A stretch of DNA of 64,000 nucleotides from Nageia nagi (taxonomy: Eukaryota > Pinophyta). Below the pieces are notes generated by a model, which saw only the letters and a list, made by a program, of their open reading frames with translations, ran no database searches and was not told the origin of the DNA. A program made the translations under genes and the position numbers. The stretch covers positions 211,110,001-211,174,000 of the forward strand of contig JBITNC010000001.1 of NCBI GenBank assembly GCA_050084985.1, written 5' to 3'. This document shows, piece after piece, positions 46,456 to 58,565 of the stretch (its first letter is position 1; the number at the start of each line of letters is the position of its first letter).

Positions 46456-48280
46456 ACCATGCAAAGCAAGGATGAAATAAATATAATATATTAAAATATG
46501 CTAAGCTAGAATAATGAAATACCTTATATTCAAACTTGTAAAGATTTGAGAGCTAGAGTTTAATTCAACACCAAGGGTGTATGCCATCAACACCATTAAA
46601 ATAGGTCAATGTATTTCATCAGCACCATGTATCTTCCACATTGCTAACATCATAGGAATCTTTGAATTTGGATCAAATAAAATTATCTTGAATTTTATTA
46701 ACCAAAGCTTACTGATTCACCATACTTATAGCTAAATATGAAATTGCCCCAATTGATGCTAAAAAGGGGGTAAGGGAAGCCATACTATCACATGTGTGAA
46801 GTGTACAACCAAAATCCACCAAATCATCATTCAACACATGGAGAAGAGCAAAGTTATGCTAGGCTAGGAGAAATGTAGCACATAATGAAGAGTAAAGTCT
46901 AGAAGGGGAGATAATGCCCCATTATTTTGCAAATTTCTTCATGTCAACTTCAAGTTAACCAATAGATGTTGATATATTCACTTGGCATGAGTCAATCCAT
47001 GTTAACAAATATCAACTTTTCCAAATGCAAAATTAACATGCTTAATAACATCAAATGAAAAGAGAAAAATAAAATATCCATACCTCACAACGGGAGCATA
47101 ATTATGGTATGAATACTCATGTTAGAAAGGTGCAATTAAGGATAAGTATTGGAGGGTTTTTAATTATTTGAGTAACTTATAGATATTTATGCCACCAATG
47201 CCCTTATGTGTACACATCATTGGTGCCACAAAATAAGTGGAAAATGTCACCCAAGTAAATATTTCCTTCTTATTTCACCAAATATTGAAAATATCATGGG
47301 CTTGGAGCTACCTAGGAGCAATTTTCTTGAAGGTATAATTTTATCTTGCCACATGACTAAAATCAAGTATGCATAATTCAATTTTTTTAATTGCATATCA
47401 TAAATAATAACTCATTATCATATGAAATTTATGAAATAGATTAGGAGTTTTGGAAAATCATCAAAATAGCAAATTAGAACATTGTTGGTGCCCTAAACCC
47501 AATATAAATTTTAATGAAAAATACAAGTTAAGCAATACTTACCTAGGACATGCAGGCATCATTCAAAAAAATTCTAAGAATAGATTAGATCCAAGTTCCA
47601 TTAATAGCACACACAACTCAAAGAATTGGACACCATCGATGCCATGGAAATAGCAATTTTTAGTATCTAAAAAAGGATAGAAGGGATTTAAAATTTTTAC
47701 AAGGCAAATAAAAACTCCACATAAGAATGAAAGAATTGTATGGAAATAAAGATGTGATTCCCTAATTTGAGTGCCAAAGTTAACCTATAAAATCAAAATA
47801 TTTGGAAAAAATAAGTCATTTTGACTTTCATGCCTTTACCATTTGGAGCTCTGACACTTAGGCATTGATTCCTTACTGACCTAGCCAAATTTTGTACCCT
47901 ATAAATAATGTTTCATTATTAGAGTATCTATTCAATTTCTTATTTTAGCATAATGATTGGATTAGTAGGAGGATGACTATAAAGGATTTATAACTCTAAA
48001 GGAATTTTTTCCATCAATTAGAGGAGTATCTAGTGGCCAATCACAAGGACATGTGATCTAGCAAAGTATCTTTATAGTTTGCTAATTGAGCATGCAGTAA
48101 GTAGATCCAAACTCTATTTTTAATATCCATGAATGTATAGGAGAGACTAACTACCCATGCACTACCTTGCAAGATCATAAGCAGTTAATTTGGGGTGGGT
48201 TGATGAGGACTACAATGTTATATCTAGCCCAATCCTTCACATGAACTCAGTAATCAGATGATATTTTATATCAATGTAGG
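46456..48280 (+). other. Noncoding sequence between the tandem array and the PMD pseudogene
   Basis: No recognised domain or repeat. One open stretch of 67 codons at 47450 resembles nothing known. Part of this region may be the promoter side of the PMD gene, since the PMD reads rightward from here. Confidence 0.5.
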
Positions 48281-49950
48281 TTAGGAGAGCTTGCATATGT
48301 GGGGATAGTACAGGTGGATACACCTCTTCTCACTACCTTAGCTAAGAGATGGGATCAGGATTACTACTCATTTCACCTTCCCATAGGTGAAATGATAGTA
48401 ACTTTGGAGGATGTCTATCAGATCTAGGGTATACCCATTAGGGCTAGTTTGATATATCAACATGAGATGGAGGATGATAACATATATGGGGATGAATGTT
48501 TGTGGTTGACTAGATTGGATGACCATGATTGGAATCATCAATTGGTGTGACTTGCAAAGGGCTATAGGTTTTCCAAAGTAAGGAGACATCTGAGGTTGCA
48601 TGTGGAGGTAATTATTACCACCTATCTATGTATTAATAAAAGCCATTTGGATTTTCCTCTTAGGTTGACATGGATAGTATGAGAGATATGCACTCATGAG
48701 TGATAGTTTGCATGGGGGCTAGTAGTACTAGCATAACTTTACAAGGATTTGCATTCATTTATAAATATTGATAAGGTCAATATGATGATTGCTCATGCTG
48801 GTCTCTTACAAGTCTGGGCCTATGAGCAAATCTTAATTATCATGCTCATGTGATTGTAGAGGATGAGCGAGGACCCATCAAATGTGGCCCTATCATGTTG
48901 GACTAGTCCATTAGGTAGATATAGGCCTCCTTGATCCATGGAGGCAAAGAGGAGAGACATCGATGGCCTCCAAGAGGTAGACATCATATGGATGTGCTAT
49001 AATGACTATGTGTGGCATGGGGATGATCATCATTTAGCATGGGTGAGGTAGATTCACTTCTTCTAGACAAGGTGGAAGATAGTGAAGCCATATCATCTAA
49101 AGTGAGTATTGAGATAGTTCAAGATATAGCAATCGATTCTAGTAGTGCCCCTAGTGTACTATCGATACATAATTGAGAGAGATGTTCCTAACAGGATGTA
49201 GGATATGCTAGTGTGTGTGATAGGATGGTTAGAGCCATTGATAATGGATGTTTTTATGGAGGTATTCATGGCTTTCATGGTTCCCCCAATTATATAGCAT
49301 GGTGGATAGCTATACATCCAAGCCATTTGGGGCTAGATGAGTCAAATAGTAGGAGTGATGATGTGGTAAGCCTACCGTTAGATGAGGAGGATCAAATGAA
49401 TGTAGATAATCCTATCCATGATGATCCTCCACCAGTATGGGGATTAGAGGTGCTAGCAGTAGTTGCCCCCTCTCCTAGTAAGAAGGATTATTCTCATTAT
49501 GCTTCATGATTTTTGAATATTTCAATATAGCTAATGAGAGACTAATTGGTATTATGTTTGATATGGTAGGGGTATTAGATGCATAGGTTTCAACCATAAA
49601 AGATGAGCTACCTAGACTAAGGCTAATGGAGGTTGAGGTGACATGTATCCAACCATTGGAGGTGGAGTTAGATATGGTGAGGTCTACATTGGTGATGCAA
49701 GATGGAGAGGTGGCTTCATTATCTCAAATAGTGAAGGGTATTCAATATAGGCTCATCATGCCCCCATTAGATCAGCTATAGGAATTCATGCAAAGTCAAC
49801 ACAATCAGATTACAACATAGGCTCTAGAGATATCTAGATTGTAGGCCATGTATACAAGGGCCAAGACACTTTTAGAGACTTATGGACTAACAATGAGTGA
49901 TATCTTGGATGGAGTCTCTATATCTAGAGTGAGTGGTAGTGGTAGGAGAG
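48281..49950 (+). pseudogene. Plant mobile domain (PMD) pseudogene, antisense to its host element
   Basis: On the plus strand it reads LGELAYVGIVQVDTPLLTTL, then AKRWDQDYYSF, HLPIGEMIVTLEDVYQI and GIPIRASLIYQHE, the PMD N-terminal blocks. FAWGLVVLA and LLQVWAYEQI follow, aligning with the PMD at 35382-37252. The open stretch 49213-49509 (GSPNYIAWWIAIHPSHLGLD, then an acidic tail) and the Leu/Glu-rich segment to about 49860 correspond to the C-terminal half. A Ser/Gly-rich tail ends it. Stops (often TAG for Gln or Trp) and frame changes are frequent. Its orientation opposes the LTRs that carry it, as in the giant element. Confidence 0.82.
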
Positions 49951-50059
49951 TATGCTCTAGGAGTGAGGCATCTAGTAGTGGTGCTAGTGCCCATCCATAG
50001 GGGTGGAGTATGTAGGGATAAGGCCCATGTGTACTTATGTTGTACCAAATTTTGACTTT

Positions 50060-50061
<2 letters not shown>

Positions 50062-50103
<42 letters not shown>
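50062..50103 (+). repeat. TA microsatellite
   Basis: A clean (TA)n run of about 40 bp. It lies near the point where the 5' LTR and internal region of the minus-strand element were lost. Confidence 0.95.
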
Positions 50104-50105
<2 letters not shown>

Positions 50106-50167
50106 CCCATTTGATGAATTCAATACTCTATATTTTTTATTTTTTGTGTTATATTTTTAAATGATAG

Positions 50168-50684
50168 ACACAGGCAATATCATATGCACTAGTATGACAT
50201 CAGCTCCCTAGTAATAGTACACCATCGATGTCATGTTAATGATCAAATAATAGATGCGACAAAATATGAAATGATAAATGAATGAATGATTTATCAAAAT
50301 AATAGAAGTATAATAATATTTGAGATAAGATATTTAATTGTTACAAATAATAAGGCTTTATGAGTGTTTGATTTACAGATGATGTTTGAATCCTTTGATT
50401 CTCTATTCGATCTTTAATTGATAGTAGCCTTAAGTCTTCTATAATTTGCCCCTTTTCTAGTCTCCTCTTTATGACAATCCCATCCTCCACCTATATTTGT
50501 ATATCTTTAATGATTTTATATAGGGATTCATCTATTATAGGATTTGACTCTGTGTATAATTAACAAGGGTCAAATATATGGCCTACACCTCTTTTATACA
50601 TTTTAAATCCCTTTTCAAATAATACATTGTTAAGGGATTAAAATGATTTATAAATACATAAAGGTTCACTTTGAGGTGTCTACA
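50168..50684 (-). mobile_element. 5' LTR of the minus-strand element, truncated
   Basis: 517 bp matching 44631-45147. It starts TGTAGACACC on the minus strand at 50684. The 158 bp that should end the LTR, and the primer site beyond, are missing. The TATA-like TATAAAAGAGG lies at 50598-50588. Confidence 0.85.
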
Positions 50685-50810
50685 CTATGTAAGTATATCA
50701 ATCTGAGAACTCCGCATATATCAACAAATCCAAATACATATATGATATTTTGAATAAGTTTAATATGATTGATTGCAAATTAGTTGAAACACCTATGGTT
50801 CAAGTATGAT
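50685..50810 (+). pseudogene. Continuation of copia copy B RT after the minus-strand insertion
   Basis: After the duplication CTATG the sequence reads SENSAYINKSKYIYDI, then NKFNMIDCKLVETPM. This is the RT region that follows the LHYFLGIEV motif in copia. Similarity ends near 50810 and RNase H is not found, so this copy lost its 3' half. Confidence 0.8.
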
Positions 50811-51788
50811 GATTTATTCTATGGCTTACTCCTCAAATGTGCCCTAGGAGAGGGATGTTTGGCTTGTTTCTCTAAAATTACTCAAGAAAAGCTTAAACAT
50901 GCATAAAATATCTAACAATTTGCTAGGAATGAAAAATATGAAATTGAACATGTAGAAAACACCTTTAAATCTAATGTTTAGCTATGATGAGAAAATTTGA
51001 TAATGATGGAAGCAAATACCTTCAGTATCCCAAGATTAAATAATGCAAAAATGCTCCATAAATTGAATGTCATAGTTGAAAATCCAAAATAAGTATTAAG
51101 TAATGTAAATATCACTTCAGATCTAACGTTGCAACTAGGAAGAGAAAATAGCATTTTGATAATGTAATTATGCTTCCAAATCTAATATCTCAATTTTAGG
51201 GTAAAAAAAAATACTAAGCAATGCAAATATGACTCTAGATTCAACAATGCAACCAGGAAGAAAAAATAATAATTCGATAATGTAATTATGCTTCCAAATT
51301 CAATGTCCAAGCATAGAGAGATAAAGAGCAAGATATCGATGAAAAATGTAGTTGTATTTGATATAGCAATAATAGCATAATTATAATATTTTTATCAACC
51401 TAAAGAGTTTGTATTAGGACTATCTCCAATAAAGTTATTTTGGATGGCTCCAAGGCCTCACCAATCCTAGAAGCAAGGAGTTGGATCAGGTATTCTCTAC
51501 AACAACTATGATAGAACTAACAATGTTCCTCTTAATATGACTAGAGTAAGTTCAAGGGTAGACTTCTATTCCTTTGATACCTCAAATTGAGGTTTCCTTA
51601 GAAGTGGAAAAGAAAGAGTTCTCACACTTAATCCAAAAAAAGGGTTTAATATCAAATTTAGTATATATCATAAAGGTTATGAGTACTCCTTTTATAGGCA
51701 TGGGTGATCATATCCTAATATTGCATTGAGATGATTTGATGGTTGAGAGATGTGATTTGTATGCTGAAAGTATACAATGCATAATATA
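50811..51788 (+). other. Unassigned sequence with a duplicated 117-bp segment
   Basis: No coding domain. A segment with GATAATGTAATTATGCTTCC occurs near 51158 and again near 51275, with similar flanks, so a short tandem duplication is present. The rest may be an old solo LTR or intergenic DNA. Confidence 0.5.
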
Positions 51789-51793
51789 AAGAG

Positions 51794-52556
51794 TGTTATA
51801 ACCTAAAATTAATTTATGCATTTAATTTAATAGATTAGAAAATATGTTCCTGCACTCATATATCTAGTTCAATAATATTAATGTTATTTTGGATATGATC
51901 AATATATATCATCGACTTACTATATTCTTGTTTATGTAGGTACATGCTAACCTAAGAAGTAGGTCATATTATTATCTATATAAATAGGGATCTAATAGTA
52001 AGTCCACATAAAGGAGATACATAATCCCATATTTGGTCGTGATGATGGTAATCTTTTAGGTGTCCATTCAAGGTTGGGTTTGTGTACTTATGCGAGCATA
52101 TTGATAATTATAAGCTTATTTGAATATCAAATTGAGACCATTAAGAGTCCATGTGGAGGCATAGATTTAGTTCATAATATACTAAAGTCTAATGATGACC
52201 ATTGATGCTCTTTTGTATATAAAAATAGACCATAGACACTCCTTTTGAGCATGAAATAGATCACCCATGGCCCTCTTTTTGGATCATCTTACTCCATGAC
52301 TTTGGGTGTAAACTCTATTAGTTGTTGAGGCTTCATCACTATGGTCCATTCATCCATATCAGGTATGTTCCATGAGGTAAGTACATAAATTCAATCTTGT
52401 TTGGTAATATCATTTCGATTATAGTTATTAATTATCTTATAAATCAAATTATCTTATTATAAATTGCTATTTGTTAGCTCAGAATTTATAAATATTCTTT
52501 TGGGATTGTAGGTATTTATTTATTTGCATTCTCAAATACACTTTTATTTATAAACA
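51794..52556 (+). mobile_element. 5' LTR of the third Tat element
   Basis: Starts TGTTATAACC and ends TATAAACA. TATAAATA at 51979-51986 is the likely TATA box and is also found at 58751-58758. TTTTGGTCAACCC follows directly and may be a worn primer site. Confidence 0.85.
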
Positions 52557-52619
52557 TTTTGGTCAACCCAACATGAAACATAAGTAGTGTTAAAACCCTA
52601 GGGTTTTATTTAGAAATAA

Positions 52620-53600
52620 TAAGTGATTTTGTGAGTTGTTTGTAGACATGGATTAGTTAAGAGTATTCTTGCAAAGTCTTTTAAGAAGAGATCTTGATGA
52701 GCTCTTGGGAGATATTTAGCATGATGGACTAGAAGCATCTAATGAAGGAGCTAAACATGGTGATGGAAGTAATAATGATAACATTCAAGCTACTATTGAG
52801 GGTATGCAAAGATAGATTAATCAAATAGAAAGGGGATCAGTTAAGTTAGATAATTCAATTGAGTTTGGTAGCCCTCTATGTGAGATCTATTTATGCATGC
52901 CACCATTAGATTATAAATATCCTAAGTTTTATAAGTTTAGTGGGGATGGATATTCCAAAAGATATTTGCAAGGGTTTAAAGATGAGCATGAGCTCAAAAT
53001 CAATGTGGATTCAAGATTATAGGTGAAGTTATTTCCTCATAGTTTAGAAGAAGAAGCTCATGAATGGTTCTATTCTCTACCTGAAAGGTAATTTACATCA
53101 TTTCAAGAATTGAGCAACTTATTTATAGAATAGTTTAAACATAAAATTAAGCATGAAATCATGGTTTCAAATCTATGTGCTATGAGGCAAGGTAGTAATG
53201 AAAATCTTGAAAAATTTATTGTACGATTCAAGAAGATATGGCAACAAATAAAAACAAAGCTCATAGAAAAAGAGATAAAAAATATTTTAAGGATGTTTTC
53301 ATATTATCTTTACATATTATGTCATTGATTATAGACATCTAGCATTTTTTGATATGACATATAAATTATTGGAAAAAAAATGTTCTTATGAAATTAGGGC
53401 TTGTGAAGTATCGAGATGATGAAAAACCTAGGGCCAAGGATAAGCAGCTACAATCACCAAAGAAAGATAAATCCATTCATGTGGTAGAAAAGGTAGATGA
53501 AAATAAAGAAAGAAAATTCATAAAGTTTTCTATAACTCCTAGATTTATCTTGAAAGATCTAATGGAAAAGGGACTATTGCAACCTTTACCTAAATGAGAG
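52620..53600 (+). pseudogene. Gag of the third Tat element
   Basis: The Gag core can be read across stops. FSGDGYSKRYLQGFKDEHEL is followed by a degenerate region with FPHSLEEEAHEWFYSLP, then FQELSNLFIE and HEIMVSNLCAMRQGSNENLE. This is the standard retrotransposon Gag pattern. A last open part (53388-53597) is Lys-rich and ends LMEKGLLQPLPK, which corresponds to the segment after the Gag core in other gypsy elements. At least four stops interrupt it. Confidence 0.75.
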
Positions 53601-54620
53601 GAAGTTGAATCAGTAGAAAGGCCAACATAGTACAAAGAAGACATATATTATGGATGCCACTAATGGGTGTGTAGGCATAAAAAACAAAATACAAAGGCTT
53701 ACAGAGGATGGGTTCTATGTTTGTCTTATCAAAGTCAAAGACATAGGTGAAGAGTAGCATGTCAATGTAATTTTCCATGAAGAAGTGAATGTAGCACTTA
53801 CAAGAAGAAGATTAAGAGTAGCAACAAATCCTATCACATGTGAAAAAGAGCTTCCTAAAGATCCAAGAAGTTTTGACCTCATTGAGCAACTAAAGAATAC
53901 ACAAGCTAAGGTTAGTTTGTTTGAATTACTTCAAGTTTCAAAAATCCATAGAGAAATGATGAATCAAATTTTCAAGAATAGTCAGATATATAGGAACATC
54001 TTAATCATTACTTTTACAAAAAAGGCAAAAATATGGCATAAAGTGGATGTTATCACTTTTCACCCTAGTGAAAGGCCTAGCAAGGATGTAACCTGATTGC
54101 ATCCACCATTATTTATTGAAGTGAATATCTTTATTTTTTGAAATGAATATCTTTAACAATACAATTAAGAGATCATTAATAGATGGTGGGGTAGCTTTGA
54201 ATATTACCACCACTCACTTTCATAATTTTATCTAGATTTATTACCTCCAAGAGAAGAGACTACCATGAGAGTTAAGGGATTTGATGGTGTTCCAAAGAAA
54301 TGTGCAAAAATCATCACACTTCTAATCAAAGTAGAAAATAAGGTACTTAATAACCTCTTCTACATTCTTTTAATTTCATTCTTGGAAGACCTTGGATAAA
54401 TGACATGAAAGGAGTAGCATTAACTTTGCATAAATATTTCAAGTTTTGTTCTAAAGGAAATATTTACAAGGTAAAAGTAGATGAGAAGATAGCCAAGTAG
54501 TACAATTATATTCTTCCTAAGAGATTTATTCCATATGATGCAGAAGATAAGGCTATCCTAGCTAAGAATGATCAGATTTATAGAAAAGTGTTATAGAGAA
54601 TTAACATCAGGGATATCAGG
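53601..54620 (+). pseudogene. Linker and protease of the third Tat element
   Basis: The open stretch 53785-54096 contains FDLIEQLKNTQAKVSLFELL, a segment that precedes the protease in plant gypsy polyproteins. From about 54160 a degenerate retropepsin reads SLIDGGVALNI, with the catalytic Asp present. Frame loss follows, with a remnant of the ILGRPW-type motif near 54383. Confidence 0.7.
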
Positions 54621-55115
54621 TTTGGTTCGTACACCATCATGGATGTCAATAACATCAATCTAGAGAGAGACTTGGAAAAATAGATGGAGGCTCAAGAAAA
54701 GGACTACCTATGCTCCTCTAGGATCCATAAAGACCATTGATGGTCTTGTTTAGAAGAAATCACAAAGGAAAACAAATATTACATCATTCCATATTGTGGA
54801 GATGGTCATGATGGTCAGGTTAGCCATCCATTATTAACACAAGAAGATGAACAGGTAAGAGATGATCAAAATTTCTTTGTTCATATATGTGAAATAGATG
54901 ATGAAGATGCATTACATATTATAGACTTATTTGATAATGATGATACTTTCTTAGAATCTATGGGTGCTAGAATTGAATATCTAGTTAGGCATGAAAAGAG
55001 GACTCACAAACATTATCTAGATGTACATGTTTGCTTTTGTGAATATATAGAGGATAAAATCAAATGGTTGGAAGAGTTACCATTTCCTACACCATAAAAA
55101 TCAAAGATGACATAG
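54621..55115 (+). pseudogene. Protease-RT spacer of the third Tat element
   Basis: Acidic low-complexity fragments and stops, in the place of the poorly conserved spacer. No domain recognised. Confidence 0.5.
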
Positions 55116-56165
55116 TTGAATGAAGAGATAGAGAAGGTCAACATTGGTTCTCAAAAGATATCACGATTATTAAAAATGGGTAAGCTCCTTGAGGAACCTT
55201 TGCAAAATGAGTTGATTCAATCCTTTCATGATTATTCTAAATTATTTGCATGGTCATATAAATATATGCTTGGATTAGATAAAAATTTTGTAGTACATAA
55301 CTTGGTTGTTGAGAAAGGAGTAGTTCTTATAAAGCAAAAATCGAGAAAGATACCTTTTTTTGATTTTTTTACTGGTCAAGAAAGAAATTGAGAAACTATT
55401 GGAAGATAGTTTTATTAGACCCATTGATTATTTAGAATGGATGGCCAATGTAGTTCTAGTAAAGAGACCTATAGGTGAAATTAGAGTATGTATTAATTTT
55501 AGAGATCTCAATAAAGCATGTTCAAAAGATGATTTTTCACTACCCAACATAGATATGATCATTGATAGTTTGATAGGTTATGAGATGTTATCATTTATGA
55601 ATGGATTTTCAAGATATAATAAAATCAAAATCAAGGAAAGTGATCAACATAAAACAACCTTTAGAACTCCTTAGGGTAACTTTTGCTACAAGGTAATGCC
55701 ATTTGGTCTTAATAATGTAGGGGCCACATATCAAAGAGCAATGATAGCCATGTTTCATGACTTTATTCATAAAATAGTAGAGATCTATGTAGATGATATC
55801 TTGATAAAATCAAAAAATAAATAAGTCATGTCAAGAATGTAAAAATAGCATTTAAAAGGTTGAATAAGTACAAGTAAAGAATCAAGCTTCAAAAATGTGT
55901 ATTTGGGGTATCATCAGGAAAACTCTTAGGGCACATTATATCTAAGAGAGGAGTTGAAGTGGATCCAAAGAAAATTAAAACCATCACATAAATGTCTCCT
56001 CCTAAAAATATTAAGCAATTGAGAAGCCTCTAAGGTAAGATTCAATCTGTTAGAAGATTCATTTGTCAATTAATAGATAAGATAGCTCCTATGTCTTATT
56101 TACTTAAGAAAGAAGTTGAGTTTAAATGGGATGTTAAATGTCAAGAAGCATTTGATAGAACAAAA
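55116..56165 (+). pseudogene. Reverse transcriptase of the third Tat element
   Basis: Two overlapping open parts hold most of the domain: SKLFAWSYKYMLGLDKNFVV, then a frameshift near 55370, then PIDYLEWMANVVLVKRPIGE, NFRDLNKACSKDDFSLPNID and KTTFRTP. A TAG replaces Trp in the TPWG motif at 55674. After it come FCYKVMPFGLNNVGATYQRA and the catalytic EIYVDDILIKSK (near 55785), then LLGHIISKRGVEVDPKK. Several further stops follow. The catalytic YVDD is intact but the chain is broken. Confidence 0.88.
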
Positions 56166-57070
56166 TAATATTTGCCATATTCATTGGTATTGGCTCCATG
56201 TATGCATGGAGAACCTCTTTGGTTCTATGTCTTGGCTATAGAACATGCATTTGAGGTGATGTTGGCAAAGAAAAAACAATATGGTAAAAAGAGAGTAGTC
56301 TATTTTATTAGCAAAACATTGAAAGAATATGAAACTAGGTACACACCTATTGAGAAGTTATGTCAATGTATAGTGTTTGCTACTGAGAGGTTGAGGCATT
56401 ATATGATCAATAGCATACCACATGTACTTACTCAGATAGACCCATTAAGATATTTGATATCAAAACCATGTCTCAATGGAAGGTCAACAAAATGGATCAT
56501 GCTACTTTAGGAGTTTGACCTCAAGTCTATGAAATAAAAATTAGTTAAAGGGTAGGCAGTCATAAATTTTGTTGCAAAGTTTTCTACAAAAGATAGTATA
56601 GAACTCAAAGAAGAATTTTAGGATGAATGTGCTTTGGTAGAAACTATAGAACATGTAGAAGAGGACCACCTATAGCCTTCTTCTGAAGAAAATAGGAATG
56701 CTAGCATTCCATTTTTAGATGTGTCAAATTGTTGGAAAATGTATTTTAATGGATCATGGTGTATGCAAGGTTTAGAAGCAGGAATAACATTGATATCACC
56801 TCAAAATGATGTTATTCCTATGTCATACAAATTATAATTTAAATGTAAAAATAATATGGTAGAATAAGAGGCTCTCATATTAGGATTAAAAGCAATTATA
56901 GAGATTAAAATTACACATTTACATATTTATGGGGATTCATAGTTGATAGTGAATCAAGTCAATGAGATCTACAACACCAAAGATGAGAAGCTTATTCCAT
57001 ATAAAGTTCTTGTTAAAAAATTCCTTGCTTGTTTTGAAGAGTATCAATTAGAAACATTTCAAAGAATAAT
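56166..57070 (+). pseudogene. RNase H and archaeal-type RNase H of the third Tat element
   Basis: The first RNase H is open for 112 codons from 56172, with LWFYVLAIEHAFEVMLAKKK, VVYFISKTLKEYETRY and EKLCQCIVFATERLRHY. After stops, the archaeal-type RNase H starts near 56735: WKMYFNGSWCMQGLEAG, with Asn where the first catalytic Asp is expected. NNMVE-x-EALILGLKA keeps the Glu, although a TAA sits beside it, and HIYGDS keeps the next Asp. The Asp-to-Asn change would abolish activity even without the stops. Confidence 0.82.
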
Positions 57071-57712
57071 AATAGGTTGGCTAATGCAATGGCAAGTACA
57101 ACTTCACTTATACCAATTGAGATAGAAAGTAGGGAGACTACTTTCACTATCAATAACTTGGGAACTCCATCAATTGTTGAAGAGGATCTGAAAATGATAT
57201 GTGTTGCTCAAATGGTTGGTTATGAGGTACATCCTTGGTACCAACACATATTCAAATATTTGAAGGATAAATTTATTGATGCCACACTTGGTAAGAGAGA
57301 ATAGATTAGAATAAAAAGGCTTTCTACAAAATATGTCATTATTGGTGATATACTTTATAAAAGATCATTTAATGGTATTCTTTTGAGATGTCTTCATGAT
57401 GAAGAGATTGAAATAGCATTAAAGCATGCTCATGGAGGGGCATGTGGAGGTCATTTCAATGGAATATCAATCTATGATAAACTAATTAGGATGGTTATTA
57501 GTGGCCCATTATGGAGCATGATTGTTATCCAAGAGAACATTTCTAACACTACAACAAAGAATGAACTTAAAAAAAAGTTTGAACCAAATTGGGTTGGCCC
57601 ATATATCATTATAGAGGTCTTTGGTAGAAGTGCATATAGATTTTCTACATTGGATGGAGAGGTTCTTAAAAATTCTATCAATGCTAAGCACCTAAAGAAG
57701 TATCACATCTAG
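57071..57712 (+). pseudogene. Integrase of the third Tat element, catalytic core deleted
   Basis: The N-terminal part is present: HPWYQHIFKYLKDKF, VIIGDILYKRSFNGILLRCL, and HAHGGACGGHFNGISIYDKL, which holds the two His of the zinc site. The sequence then jumps to the C-terminal domain, KKFEPNWVGPYIIIEVFGRS and the KHLKKYHI end. The two Cys of the zinc site and the whole D,D,E core are missing. In the giant element this part spans more than 800 bp. The junction lies at about 57505-57560 and stays in frame for 109 codons. Confidence 0.85.
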
Positions 57713-57904
57713 GTGACCTATGGGTCATCTCATGTGTTTGCTTCTATAAAAATGTTACTATAGGAATAAGCATAGAATAAATGGAAAAAATCCAAAATAG
57801 AAAATCATTTTAGTATCATAAGAGGAGAACCAACATTCCATTTTAGCAAGAAAGTACCACTTATGGTCCTATTTTATGGTCATAAATAGCAAAAATAAAG
57901 ATCA

Positions 57905-58150
57905 TCAGATACCCCTTGGTGCGAAGTTTTATCTCCCAAATTATAAAATTTGCATGCCTCTTGGTGCAAAGTTTTAGCTTTCATATCATCATCCTATTTT
58001 GTTACCTCTTGGCATAGAGTTTCTACTATCATCATCATATCATGCCTCTTAGCAAAGTTTTAAATCTAGTCCTTATTGTGATTTGCCTCTTGGCAAAGTT
58101 TCAGCTCCTAGTTTTATCATTATGCTTCTTGGTAAGAAGTTTATAGTCCA
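57905..58150 (+). repeat. About 45-bp degenerate tandem repeat, six copies
   Basis: Variants of GCCTCTTGGCAAAGTTT occur near 57911, 57956, 58003, 58047, 58085 and 58127, spaced 38-47 bp. They lie in the 3' untranslated region of the third Tat element, before the polypurine tract. Confidence 0.8.
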
Positions 58151-58552
58151 TAAGATCAATGGATAGAATCATCAATGACATGAGATGATTGTATTCCACA
58201 TATAAAAATATATCCAAAATATGGGTAATTGTGATTAGTGACCTCTTGGTAGATGGCTATGGACCCTAAAACTCTTTCTTTTATAGGTTATCATTAAAGC
58301 TCATGGAGCATATCAAAACCAACTAGGGGCAACATGATGGATGTCATATGAGGGGGTTTTATTAAACTCATACCTTTTATCAATATGATTGCTTATATTT
58401 CTTATATCGTTATCATAGTTTAGTATCAAAATAGATTGATTAGTGTTGGTATTATGCTTGTCTATACTTATTAATATTTGATTGCTATGACATCTTGGTT
58501 ATACTTTGAATGAAAAATCTTAATGCATCTAGCAATTTTCAATTTCTCATCC

Positions 58553-58565
58553 AAAGTGGAGCATC
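58553..58565 (+). promoter_or_regulatory. Polypurine tract of the third Tat element
   Basis: AAAGTGGAGCATC ends directly at the LTR start. It is less pure than the other tracts, which fits an old copy. Confidence 0.65.

Larger units (their letters stand above)
44473..50684 (-). mobile_element. Minus-strand LTR retrotransposon, deletion derivative carrying an antisense PMD
   Basis: The span is 6212 bp, bounded by TG...CA termini and the duplication CTATG. Read on the minus strand, AAAGAGGGGCAAA (45160 to 45148) directly precedes an LTR starting TGTAGATGCC, so the element points leftward. In that sense the order is a truncated 5' LTR (50684-50168), a PMD pseudogene in the opposite sense, noncoding sequence, a 192-bp tandem array, the polypurine tract, and the 3' LTR (45147-44473). 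No gag or pol remains, and no primer site is seen. The tandem repeat and LTR start tie it to the family of the first Tat element (1-6449). Confidence 0.85.

Noticed and set aside
47450-47653. 67-codon open stretch in the minus-strand element
   Set aside because: No similarity known to me, and it lies in noncoding sequence of the element. Probably chance.
48368-48601. Antisense open stretch of 77 codons across the PMD at 48 kb
   Set aside because: It overlaps the sense PMD blocks, which are clearly recognisable, and has no motif of its own.
44473-50684. Reading the 44-50 kb element as plus-strand because the PMD is on the plus strand
   Set aside because: The polypurine tract next to the LTR is on the minus strand (45160-45148), and the tandem repeats match those of a plus-strand element in reverse complement. 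The element therefore points left.
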